A DNA stretch of 7,340 nucleotides from Undibacterium sp. (GTDB lineage Bacteria > Pseudomonadota > Gammaproteobacteria > Burkholderiales > Burkholderiaceae_D): assembly GCA_019752975.1 (NCBI GenBank), contig JAIELM010000548.1, forward strand, positions 1 through 7,340, given 5' to 3'. Below, one piece after another: positions 1-6,480 of the stretch. The notes under the pieces are model-generated. The model was not told where the DNA came from and did no database searches. It saw only the letters and a program-made list of their open reading frames with translations. Both the position numbers and the translations under genes were made by a program. Position 1 is the first letter of the stretch; every line of letters begins with the position of its first letter.

Positions 1-1
1 G

Positions 2-1201
2 CTACCATCACAACAAAATCAACGTCTTTATTTCCTCGACTGGGTGCGCATCATCGCTTTTTTTGTTCTGATTTTTTACCATGTTGGCATGTACTATGTG
101 ACTTGGGATTGGTCGGTCAAAAGTGAATTCAAGAGCGATACTATAGAGCCTTTGATGATGCTTTCTAGTCCTTGGCGTTTGAGTCTTTTGTTTATGATTT
201 CTGGTGTAGCTTCTTGTTTTATGCTGAATAAGCTAAAGCTTGCTCGTTTCGCTGCGCTACGTAGTTGGCGCTTGCTTATTCCTTTGCTGTTTGGTATGGC
301 AGTCATCGTGCCGCCACAGTCGTATTTTGAGGTGGTGGAAAAAGTAAATTATGCGGGGAGTTATAGCGATTTTCTGAATCTGTATTACCACGCTTTTAAA
401 GGTTTTTGCGATCCAAAAGATGCCAGTAAATGTCTCATTCTGCCGACTTGGAATCATCTCTGGTTTGTCGCTTACCTTTGGGTGTACAGCATGTTGTTAT
501 GGGGCTTAGCAAAATTTGCGCCGCAGTGTTTGGAAAAAATGCGGGCGGGACTGCAAGGCTGGATGCACGGTTGGCTTATTGTGATTTTACCGGTGATGTA
601 TTTAGCTTTGGTTCGGGTGGTATTGTATGGCGATTTCCCTTCCACCAATGCCTTGTTGGGCGACTGGTTTAATCATGCCAATTATCTGTTTTTGTTTCTG
701 TTTGGCGTCTTGATTGCTACTAGTCAGACCTTTTGGCAAGAGGTGAGTGATCTGCGTTGGCAATGCTTGGCTTTCGCCTTGAGCGGATGGGTGTTTATGT
801 TCTGGTATACGCATCACTATACTGACAGCATTCAGCCGTCGAATGCGATCCTGTATTTTCAACGGATCTGGTATGTATTTTTGGCTTGGAATGCCATCCT
901 TGCGGTGTGTGGTTTTGCCTACCGCCATCTCAATTTTGATCATTCACTGCGACCCTATTTGACCGAAGCGGTATTCCCTGTGTATATCTTACATCAGACG
1001 CTGACTATCGTGATGGCGCATAGTTTTAAGCCTTGGCATCTGCATCCTTTGGCAGAAGGTTTGCTGCTGGTGGGATTGACTTTTGGTTTAAGTTTTATCG
1101 GTTTTGAAATCATTCGGCGTGTTAGTTTATTGCGTCCTTTGTTTGGCTTAAGTGCGATAGCCAAGCCAGTTTTTGTTTCCCCTAAATTTGTTACGGAGTA
1201 A
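2..1201 (+). CDS. Acyltransferase 3 family membrane protein, 5'-partial
   Basis: This is an integral inner-membrane O-acyltransferase that probably transfers an acyl group to a surface or periplasmic glycan. The frame is open from base 2 and has no ATG, GTG or TTG before the GTG at 44. That GTG encodes the V of the conserved L-D-W-V-R motif, so it is internal and the true start lies left of the window. Counting from base 2, 399 residues are visible. R16 and H27 form the R-X10-H motif of the family, with H27 the expected catalytic histidine. Other family marks are PWR..LLF.ISG (about 56-68), a PPQ at the end of a membrane helix (about 104-106), HLWF (152-155) and YILHQ (328-332). About ten hydrophobic segments are visible. 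The layout resembles OpgC/MdoC (glucan succinyltransferase) as much as OafA. The family is secure; the substrate is unknown. It is the upstream partner of a paralogue and overlaps it or abuts it. Confidence 0.9.
   Translation, partial: LPSQQNQRLYFLDWVRIIAFFVLIFYHVGMYYVTWDWSVKSEFKSDTIEPLMMLSSPWRLSLLFMISGVASCFMLNKLKLARFAALRSWRLLIPLLFGMAVIVPPQSYFEVVEKVNYAGSYSDFLNLYYHAFKGFCDPKDASKCLILPTWNHLWFVAYLWVYSMLLWGLAKFAPQCLEKMRAGLQGWMHGWLIVILPVMYLALVRVVLYGDFPSTNALLGDWFNHANYLFLFLFGVLIATSQTFWQEVSDLRWQCLAFALSGWVFMFWYTHHYTDSIQPSNAILYFQRIWYVFLAWNAILAVCGFAYRHLNFDHSLRPYLTEAVFPVYILHQTLTIVMAHSFKPWHLHPLAEGLLLVGLTFGLSFIGFEIIRRVSLLRPLFGLSAIAKPVFVSPKFVTE
1195..1198 (+). promoter_or_regulatory. Ribosome binding site that decides the start of the second acyltransferase
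   Basis: GGAG sits inside the last codons of the upstream gene, just before its TAA (1199-1201). Two ATG codons follow back to back at 1201 and 1204. The spacer is 2 bases to the first and 5 bases to the second, so 1204 is the better start. Using 1201 would make a TAATG stop-start overlap and add one methionine. Either way, translation of the second gene is coupled to the first. Confidence 0.6.
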
Positions 1202-1203
1202 TG

Positions 1204-2388
1204 ATGAAGTCAGCTGTAAACTACCGTGTCCCCGCCTTAGATTGGTTAAGAGTCGGCCTGATTATTGCAGTATTTGCACACCACGTTTGTATGCCTTTTA
1301 ATGGCGACCCCTTTGTTGTGATGAACGCTGATCACAGCAAATTTTTGGATGATACGATGGTATTTTTTGAGCAGTTTCGCCTGCCGTTGTTGTTTTTGAT
1401 TTCTGGTATCGGTTCAGTGCTCATGCTGGAAAAACTTTCGGCTAAAGATTTTTTGAAGCAACGCGCATGGCGGCTTATCGTGCCCTTAATTTTAGCGATG
1501 TTGGTGATTACACCGCCGCAGTATTACATCGAGCATCTGAGCGACTACCGTGCGCACTTCACTAGCTTCTGGCAAGCATTCCCCGCTATTAGCTTAAAGA
1601 TGGAGACCTATCATCTATGGTTCATTAAATTTTTGGTGGTGTTTGCGGTTTTGCTGGTGCCTTTTGTCGGTTTGCTCAATACGGCGGTGGGACAACAATT
1701 TGAAGCATTGGTCGCTCGTATCGCGCGCTATCGCTTTGGTGTTTTTGGTTTCGTCATTGTCTTGATTCTGTTGAAGCTCTGTTTGCGTAGTGTCTTTCCT
1801 AGTGAAGACAAGAAGATCGTCAATCTGAGTGTGTCATTGTTTTATTTCTTCTTCTTTGCCGCTGGTATTATTAGTATCCGTAGCGTGGCGATGTGGGAGG
1901 CAATCGTCAAATTCAGGTTCAGTAATTTGTTGTTGGCTATGTTTTCTGGCATGCTGTTTTACGCTTACTATTATTTGCCTGATTCCGTCGGAAAACAGTT
2001 GAGTTCGCAAGCTACTTGGAGTATTTGGTATGGCCTGTGTTGCTTAGTGGCGTGGTCTGTCAGTTTGACTCTTCTAGGGTATGCGAGAACCTATTTTGTG
2101 TCATCGCCGCAATGGCTAAAAAATTGCAATGAATTGATTTACCCTTTCTACATTTTTCATCAAACCGTGATCGTGGTGGTGGCGTATTTTGTGGTGCAAA
2201 TGGACGTGGGTATTGTGGTGAAACTTGTGCTCTTGTTTCCTGTTTCATTATTGCTCACTGCGTCGCTGTGTTGGTTCGTCGTGCGCCCATTCAATTGGTT
2301 GCGTTGGTGCTTTGGATTGAAACCTAGGAAGATACACACAGATACTCATTCTCCCTCTTCACATTCCGCATATCCTGCTGCGCGATGA
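1204..2388 (+). CDS. Acyltransferase 3 family membrane protein (paralogue of the upstream gene)
   Basis: This is a 394-residue polytopic membrane protein of the acyltransferase 3 family, near the usual 350-400 residues for single-domain members. It presumably modifies the same class of glycan as its neighbour. From the ATG at 1204, L-D-W-L-R is at 12-16, and R16 and H27 give the R-X10-H motif with H27 as the expected catalytic residue. RLPLLFLISG (59-68), PPQYY (104-108), HLWF (137-140) and YIFHQ (316-320) line up with the same elements upstream. Across the stretch around ISG to PPQ, 28 of 53 ungapped positions are identical to the upstream protein, so the two are paralogues. The last 25 or so residues form a hydrophilic tail rich in S, H and P, probably cytoplasmic. 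An ATG at 1201 is an alternative start. There is no room for a promoter between the two genes, so they are one operon. The acyl donor and acceptor are not recognisable. Confidence 0.9.
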   Translation: MKSAVNYRVPALDWLRVGLIIAVFAHHVCMPFNGDPFVVMNADHSKFLDDTMVFFEQFRLPLLFLISGIGSVLMLEKLSAKDFLKQRAWRLIVPLILAMLVITPPQYYIEHLSDYRAHFTSFWQAFPAISLKMETYHLWFIKFLVVFAVLLVPFVGLLNTAVGQQFEALVARIARYRFGVFGFVIVLILLKLCLRSVFPSEDKKIVNLSVSLFYFFFFAAGIISIRSVAMWEAIVKFRFSNLLLAMFSGMLFYAYYYLPDSVGKQLSSQATWSIWYGLCCLVAWSVSLTLLGYARTYFVSSPQWLKNCNELIYPFYIFHQTVIVVVAYFVVQMDVGIVVKLVLLFPVSLLLTASLCWFVVRPFNWLRWCFGLKPRKIHTDTHSPSSHSAYPAAR

Positions 2389-2431
2389 TGCCTTATATTA
2401 GAATGAGAACCGTATCACGTCTTTTTCCAAA

Positions 2432-2472
2432 ATTTAAATTGGTATCATTTTTAATGATGCCCCAATTCAAAT
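2432..2472 (+). terminator. Terminator-like hairpin after the acyltransferase pair
   Basis: An imperfect hairpin begins 44 bases after the stop of the second acyltransferase. The inner stem, 2441-2449 with 2453-2461, is nine pairs with one G-U and a TTT loop. After a CC bulge (2462-2463), the outer stem 2432-2440 with 2464-2472 adds eight pairs and one mismatch. It is followed by CCCC and then TATTTTT (2477-2483). The T-run is not directly at the stem base and the stem is AT-rich, so this is not a textbook intrinsic terminator. Its position fits the end of the operon. It could also be only an RNA-stabilising structure or a regulator site. Confidence 0.4.
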
Positions 2473-2562
2473 CCCCTATTTTTCAAAAATAAACCTAAGC
2501 CCTACACTGTGAACACAGCAGATTTCTCCCTAAGGTTTCATGTCAAATCGCATGGGTAAATC

Positions 2563-2610
2563 GCTAGAATATTAGAGGGGTATGCCATTCTCCTGCTAGA
2601 TTTTAGCGAG
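2563..2610. repeat. Two direct repeats, possible Lrp/AsnC-type operator
   Basis: GCTAGAATATTAG (2563-2575) and GCTAGATTTTAG (2595-2606) are the same word with one deletion and one change. They start 32 bases apart, about three helical turns. Bases 2565-2579 match 12 of 15 positions of the E. coli Lrp consensus as I recall it (YAGHAWATTWTDCTR), including the first ten in a row. Lrp/AsnC proteins often control amino-acid catabolic genes, which would suit the oxidoreductase downstream. No regulator gene is in the window, and AT-rich DNA gives such matches by chance. Confidence 0.3.
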
Positions 2611-2625
2611 TATTTACACTAAAAT
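2597..2625 (+). promoter_or_regulatory. Candidate sigma-70 promoter of the oxidoreductase gene with an overlapping inverted repeat
   Basis: TAAAAT (2620-2625) matches five of six bases of a -10 box. The element 17 bases upstream, TAGATT (2597-2602), matches only three of six of a -35 box. A perfect inverted repeat ATTTTAG-N12-CTAAAAT (2600-2625) covers the -10 and spacer, as an operator would. A second -10-like word, TAGAAT (2565-2570), lies upstream without a good -35. Transcription from the first would begin near 2632 and give a leader of about 125 bases. This is weak evidence overall. Confidence 0.3.
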
Positions 2626-2745
2626 GGCTGCTATCTCAGCCGCTGCAACTAGAAACTATCTTTGTTACCTCAGGATAGCTTCAGAACAAACTTGTGTTTT
2701 ACCGAATACAAGAGATGTTCTTTGCACACAAAATCACAAATTTTT

Positions 2746-2749
2746 GGAG
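2746..2749 (+). promoter_or_regulatory. Ribosome binding site fixing the oxidoreductase start at 2756
   Basis: GGAG lies six bases before the ATG at 2756. The upstream in-frame ATG at 2624 has no purine-rich site, and neither does the next in-frame ATG at 2774. This favours 2756 and removes 44 residues from the longest possible reading frame. Confidence 0.7.
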
Positions 2750-2755
2750 CTATAC

Positions 2756-5700
2756 ATGTTATCCGACTCAGCAATGAAATCTGCTGGTCTGGCGGTGGAT
2801 TTATCCACGACGCCTGCACCTTCTTCACTATCCACTTTGGCTCCCGTCACCTTAGACGATAAGTATATCGCCACTTCTGGCACGATATTTTTATCTGGTA
2901 TTCAAGCCTTGGTGCGTTTGCCCATGTTACAAAGACAGCGTGATTTAGCTGCTGGCTTAAATACCGCAGGATTTATTTCTGGTTATCGCGGCTCTCCCCT
3001 GGGCGGTTTGGACGAGACTTTGTGGAAAACCAAAAAATTATTAGAGCAAAACCATATTAAATTCGTCCCCGGTGTTAATGAAGACCTTGCCGCTACGGCA
3101 GTGTGGGGTACGCAAACAGTAGACCTCATCGGCCCAGCCAAATACGACGGCGTATTCGGCCTGTGGTATGGCAAAGGCCCAGGAGTTGATCGTAGTGCCG
3201 ACGTATTTAAACATATGAATCATGCAGGCACCTCTCAACATGGTGGTGTGATTCTTGTCGCGGGTGATGATCATGGTGCTTATTCTTCGACTTTGCCACA
3301 TCAATCCGATCATATTTTCTCTGCCTGCATGATTCCCATGCTCTACCCTTGCAATGTGCAAGAGTATTTGGATTTGGGTTTACATGCTTGGGCGATGTCG
3401 CGTTTTTCGGGTTGCGTGGTTGGCTTTAAAGCGCTGGCCGATACCGTAGAATCGACTTCGTCGGTGGATGCCAATCCTTGGCGCGTTAATATCACTATTC
3501 CAGAAGATTTTGTGATGCCAGAAGGTGGGTTGAATACTCGCCTTTCGCTCGACACCTTAGGCATACAAGCACGTAAGCAAGAAGCCTTGATGCAGGACTA
3601 TAAAATCTATGCTGCTTTAGCTTATGCGCGCGCCAATAAACTCAATCACGTCACCATCGACAGTCCCCATGCGAAGTTAGGTATTGTCGCTTCTGGTAAG
3701 TCTTACCTAGATGTTTTAGAAGCGCTAGAAGAATTAGGTATCGATGAAAAATTTGCCGCCCAATTAGGTTTGCGTCTGTTTAAAGTGGCGATGCCATGGC
3801 CGCTAGAACCCGATGGCGTGCGTGAATTTGCGCAAGGTTTAGATGAGATTTTGGTGGTGGAAGAAAAACGCCAAATGGTTGAATACCAATTGAAGGAACA
3901 ACTCTACAATTGGCGCGATGACGTGCGCCCAAGAGTGATCGGTAAGTTCGACGAAAAAGGCGAATGGGTACATCCACGCGGCGAATGGTTATTGACTTCT
4001 AAAGCGGATTTTTCCGTGGCGCAAATCGCGCGCGTGATTTCTGCACGGATCGGTCGTCTAGTCTCGGATCCGGCGACCATCGATTTAATTAAAGCACGCT
4101 TGGCTTTCTTGGAAGCCAAAGATGTGGTGCTCAACAAGCAGGTGAATACCCCAGCGCGACCGGCCTATTATTGCTCAGGATGTCCACACAATACCTCGAC
4201 TAAAGTGCCCGAAGGTAGCCTCGCTTTAGCTGGCATCGGTTGTCACGTCATGGCGACTGCGATCTACCCAGAATTTAATAAACTCACTACCCACATGGGC
4301 GGCGAAGGCGCACCTTGGATAGGGCAAGCGGCTTTTTCCACTTTGCCACATGTGTTCCAAAATCTCGGTGATGGGACTTATTTTCACTCTGGTTATTTAG
4401 CCATACGTGCTGCGGTTGCGGCTAAGGTAAATATCACTTACAAAATTCTGTATAACGATGCCGTCGCCATGACTGGTGGACAGCCAGTCGATGGCACGAT
4501 CAGTGTAGCCATGATGGCGCAGCAAATGGCGGCTGAGGGAGTACTCAGAATTGCGCTAGTTACAGAAGATTTATCCCGCTATACAGACCGTTCTAATTTG
4601 CCGAATTTTTTAACGCTGCACGACCGTAAAGACATGGACGCGGTGCAAAGAGAGCTGCGCGAATTGACCGGCACGAGTGTGCTCATTTACGACCAAACCT
4701 GTGCTGCCGAAAAACGTCGCCGTCGTAAAAAAGCTCAATTCCCTGACCCGAATCAACGTCTGTTTATTAACGAGGCAGTGTGTGAAGGTTGCGGCGATTG
4801 TGGTGTGCAATCTAACTGTACTTCCATCATGCCGGTGGAGACGGAATTTGGTCGGAAGCGCAGCATAGACCAATCTTCCTGCAATAAAGATTATTCTTGT
4901 GTGAAAGGGTTTTGCCCGAGCTTTGTCACGGTAGAAGGCGGTAATTTAGTCAAGTCAAAAACGGGGACGGCGAAACAAGACGAATTCGGAGATTTACCTA
5001 ATCCGCTTGTACCTAGTTGCGTCAAATCTTACAACATCCTGTTAAACGGCATAGGTGGCACGGGCGTGATCACCGTCGGTGCTTTGCTAGGCATGGCGGC
5101 GCACTTAGAAGGTAAGGGTGCTTCGGTACTCGATATGACTGGGATGTCGCAAAAAAATGGCTCAGTCACTTCGCATATTCGCATCGTTGATGTGGCGAGC
5201 AAATTGCGTGCGCAACGTATCTCTACGGGCGAAGCCGATTTGATTTTAGGCTGCGATATTCTCACCGCTGGCGCACATGACGCGATTTCTAAAATGCGTG
5301 CCGGGCGTACCAGAGCTGTGATTAATACGCACGAACAACCGACTGGCCCATTTGCTAAAAATCCAGATTGGCAATTTCCGCTTGAATCCACCGAACACTT
5401 GATTTCAGAATCAGTGGGTGGCAATGTTGACTTCATTAACGCCACCAAACTTGCCACGGCTTTGATGGGCGACTCAATAGCGACAAATTTATTCATGCTG
5501 GGATTCGCTTATCAAAAAGGCGCTATACCCCTTTCAGAAGCGGCCTTGTTGCGGGCGATAGAACTTAATGGTGTCGCTATTGAAGCCAACAAAAAAGCCT
5601 TCTTGTGGGGACGTCGTGGTGCCGTTGATTTAGCGCGTGTGGAAAAAATCGCGCTTCCTGGGAAAGCCATACTCATACAAATGCCGCAGAGTTTGGACAG

Positions 5701-6349
5701 TATAGTTAAGCGCAGAGTGTCGTATTTAACTGACTATCAAGATGCCGCTTATGCACAACAATACCAAGATCTAGTAGGTCAGGTACGGAATAAAGAAAGT
5801 GCTCTGAATCTCGGCAGCGAACGCGACAATAAGCTCAATCTTAAACTCAGCACAGCAGTCGCTAAATACGCCTTCAAACTGATGGCCTACAAAGACGAGT
5901 ACGAAGTTGCGAGGTTATACACCAATGGCGAATTTACAGAAAAACTCAAAGCCCAGTTTGCAGGCGACTTCTCGCTGAAATTCAATTTGGCACCGCCGTT
6001 ATTTTCTAAAAAAGATAGTCAAGGTCATTTAATTAAAGCGAAATATGGCTCGTGGGTGTGGCATGCGTTTACACTACTCGCCAAGCTCAAAGGCCTGCGT
6101 GGCGGTGCTTTCGATATTTTTGGCTATACTGATGAACGTAAACAAGAGCGTGCCTTGGTGGTGGAATATCGCGACATGATCTTGTCCTTGATTAGCCGGC
6201 TTGATGCAGGCAATCTAGAACAAGCCATCATACTGGCTAATTTGCCAGAAAAAATTCGTGGTTTTGGACACGTAAAAGAAAAAGCCATGCAAGCGTATCA
6301 TGTGGAAAAAGCGGCTTTATTAAGTGCCGTGCAAGATAAGGCAGCGTAA
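2756..6349 (+). CDS. Fused indolepyruvate-type 2-oxoacid:ferredoxin oxidoreductase
   Basis: This cytoplasmic enzyme oxidatively decarboxylates 2-oxoacids (indolepyruvate and other arylpyruvates in named relatives) with CoA, giving acyl-CoA, CO2 and reduced ferredoxin. At 1197 residues it is about the size of the fused proteobacterial form, where archaea use separate IorA and IorB subunits. Domains in order: an N-terminal alpha-type domain with G76-Y-R-G-S-P-L-G-G and N-E109-D; a thiamine-diphosphate domain with CSGC (473-476), GIGCH (C496), G538-D-G and YND (566-568), 26 residues separating GDG from N567; a basic KRRRRKK run (653-659); an iron-sulfur region with C676, C679, C682, C688, C709, C715 and C720-P; a gamma (IorB-like) domain from about 758 with G765-I-G-G-T-G and MSQKNGSV near 797; and a C-terminal extension from about 980, which I match to the family's usual tail of unknown function. 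All expected motifs are intact. Residue numbers assume the 2756 start. icmF follows after 131 bases. The exact substrate is uncertain. Confidence 0.93.
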   Translation: MLSDSAMKSAGLAVDLSTTPAPSSLSTLAPVTLDDKYIATSGTIFLSGIQALVRLPMLQRQRDLAAGLNTAGFISGYRGSPLGGLDETLWKTKKLLEQNHIKFVPGVNEDLAATAVWGTQTVDLIGPAKYDGVFGLWYGKGPGVDRSADVFKHMNHAGTSQHGGVILVAGDDHGAYSSTLPHQSDHIFSACMIPMLYPCNVQEYLDLGLHAWAMSRFSGCVVGFKALADTVESTSSVDANPWRVNITIPEDFVMPEGGLNTRLSLDTLGIQARKQEALMQDYKIYAALAYARANKLNHVTIDSPHAKLGIVASGKSYLDVLEALEELGIDEKFAAQLGLRLFKVAMPWPLEPDGVREFAQGLDEILVVEEKRQMVEYQLKEQLYNWRDDVRPRVIGKFDEKGEWVHPRGEWLLTSKADFSVAQIARVISARIGRLVSDPATIDLIKARLAFLEAKDVVLNKQVNTPARPAYYCSGCPHNTSTKVPEGSLALAGIGCHVMATAIYPEFNKLTTHMGGEGAPWIGQAAFSTLPHVFQNLGDGTYFHSGYLAIRAAVAAKVNITYKILYNDAVAMTGGQPVDGTISVAMMAQQMAAEGVLRIALVTEDLSRYTDRSNLPNFLTLHDRKDMDAVQRELRELTGTSVLIYDQTCAAEKRRRRKKAQFPDPNQRLFINEAVCEGCGDCGVQSNCTSIMPVETEFGRKRSIDQSSCNKDYSCVKGFCPSFVTVEGGNLVKSKTGTAKQDEFGDLPNPLVPSCVKSYNILLNGIGGTGVITVGALLGMAAHLEGKGASVLDMTGMSQKNGSVTSHIRIVDVASKLRAQRISTGEADLILGCDILTAGAHDAISKMRAGRTRAVINTHEQPTGPFAKNPDWQFPLESTEHLISESVGGNVDFINATKLATALMGDSIATNLFMLGFAYQKGAIPLSEAALLRAIELNGVAIEANKKAFLWGRRGAVDLARVEKIALPGKAILIQMPQSLDSIVKRRVSYLTDYQDAAYAQQYQDLVGQVRNKESALNLGSERDNKLNLKLSTAVAKYAFKLMAYKDEYEVARLYTNGEFTEKLKAQFAGDFSLKFNLAPPLFSKKDSQGHLIKAKYGSWVWHAFTLLAKLKGLRGGAFDIFGYTDERKQERALVVEYRDMILSLISRLDAGNLEQAIILANLPEKIRGFGHVKEKAMQAYHVEKAALLSAVQDKAA

Positions 6350-6360
6350 TGTTTTTTGTC

Positions 6361-6441
6361 GTCCTACCCGCGAAAGCGGGTATCCGGAGCGGGAATCCGT
6401 GCAGTATTTAAATGCGGGATTCTTGCTTTCGTGAGAAAGAC
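6361..6441. repeat. Composite inverted-repeat element (REP/MITE-like) with GAAA-loop hairpin
   Basis: The left arm has a perfect 7-pair stem TACCCGC-GAAA-GCGGGTA (6365-6382). The right arm (6416-6441), read on the other strand, is a diverged copy beginning GTCTTTCTCACGAAAGC, with 19 of 26 aligned bases equal to the left arm GTCCTACCCGCGAAAGC (6361-6377) and onward. The right copy still folds (6420-6426 with 6431-6437) as seven pairs, two of them G-U. Between the arms, GAATCC (6393-6398) pairs with GGATTC (6417-6422), and GCGGGTATCCG (6376-6386) is repeated as GCGGGAATCCG (6389-6399). The core resembles a dispersed repeat of the TTCCCGCGAAAGCGGGAA type seen in many proteobacterial genomes. No T-run follows, so it is not a standard terminator. 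It may be a passive insertion or may tune expression between the two genes. Confidence 0.6.
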
Positions 6442-6480
6442 AGCTAAAGACACAACCGAATGAACACCAGAGATAAAAAA

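Larger units (their letters stand above)
2389..2755. other. Non-coding region between the acyltransferase operon and the oxidoreductase gene
   Basis: This 367-base stretch has no convincing gene on either strand. In order it holds: a long AT-rich hairpin (2432-2472); a perfect palindrome TATTTTT-C-AAAAATA (2477-2491); a 12-base palindrome CTGTGAACACAG (2507-2518); two direct repeats starting GCTAGA (2563 and 2595); an inverted repeat around a possible -10 box (2600-2625); a small GGCTG/CAGCC hairpin (2626-2641); and the ribosome binding site of the next gene (2746-2749). The reading frame of the next gene is open back to an ATG at 2624. That ATG has no Shine-Dalgarno, and the extra 44 residues do not look like family sequence, so I read 2624-2755 as leader RNA. 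Confidence 0.6.

Noticed and set aside
44..46. GTG at 44 as the start of the first acyltransferase
   Set aside because: It encodes the V inside the conserved L-D-W-V-R motif, and the residues before it (R-L-Y-F-L-D-W) are family-like, so the gene begins left of the window.
602..943. A 113-codon open frame on the minus strand inside the first acyltransferase
   Set aside because: It lies opposite a clear membrane-protein coding region and has no family features.
2507..2518. CTGTGAACACAG as a CRP-type operator
   Set aside because: The spacing does not match TGTGA-N6-TCACA and it lies far from the promoter candidates. It is noted only as a short palindrome.
2624..2755. A 44-residue N-terminal extension of the oxidoreductase from an in-frame ATG at 2624
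   Set aside because: No Shine-Dalgarno precedes 2624, the ATG overlaps the best -10 candidate, and the extra residues do not resemble the family. GGAG six bases before 2756 gives a better start.
2662..2862. A possible small protein or leader peptide starting at TTG 2662
   Set aside because: It has a rare start codon, no ribosome binding site, runs 100 bases into the oxidoreductase in another frame, and has no tract of one amino acid that would suggest attenuation.
4712..4732. The KRRRRKK run as a signal for nucleic-acid binding or an insertion
   Set aside because: It sits directly before the iron-sulfur region in a context I recall as usual for fused family members, so it is likely a normal family feature.
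5029..5496. A 155-codon open frame on the minus strand inside the oxidoreductase gene
   Set aside because: It lies wholly opposite the intact gamma domain, and its translation shows no recognisable motif. It is a shadow of the real gene.
6325..6357. TGCC/GGCA hairpin before the T-run 6352-6357 as a terminator
   Set aside because: The stem is only four pairs with an 11-base loop inside the coding region, and eight bases separate it from the T-run.
6365..6382. The GAAA-loop hairpin as an intrinsic terminator after the oxidoreductase
   Set aside because: The stem is followed by TCCGGAGC and not by a T-run. The only T-run (6352-6357) comes before it, and on the minus strand it would not follow the stem closely either. 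A repeat element explains the sequence better.
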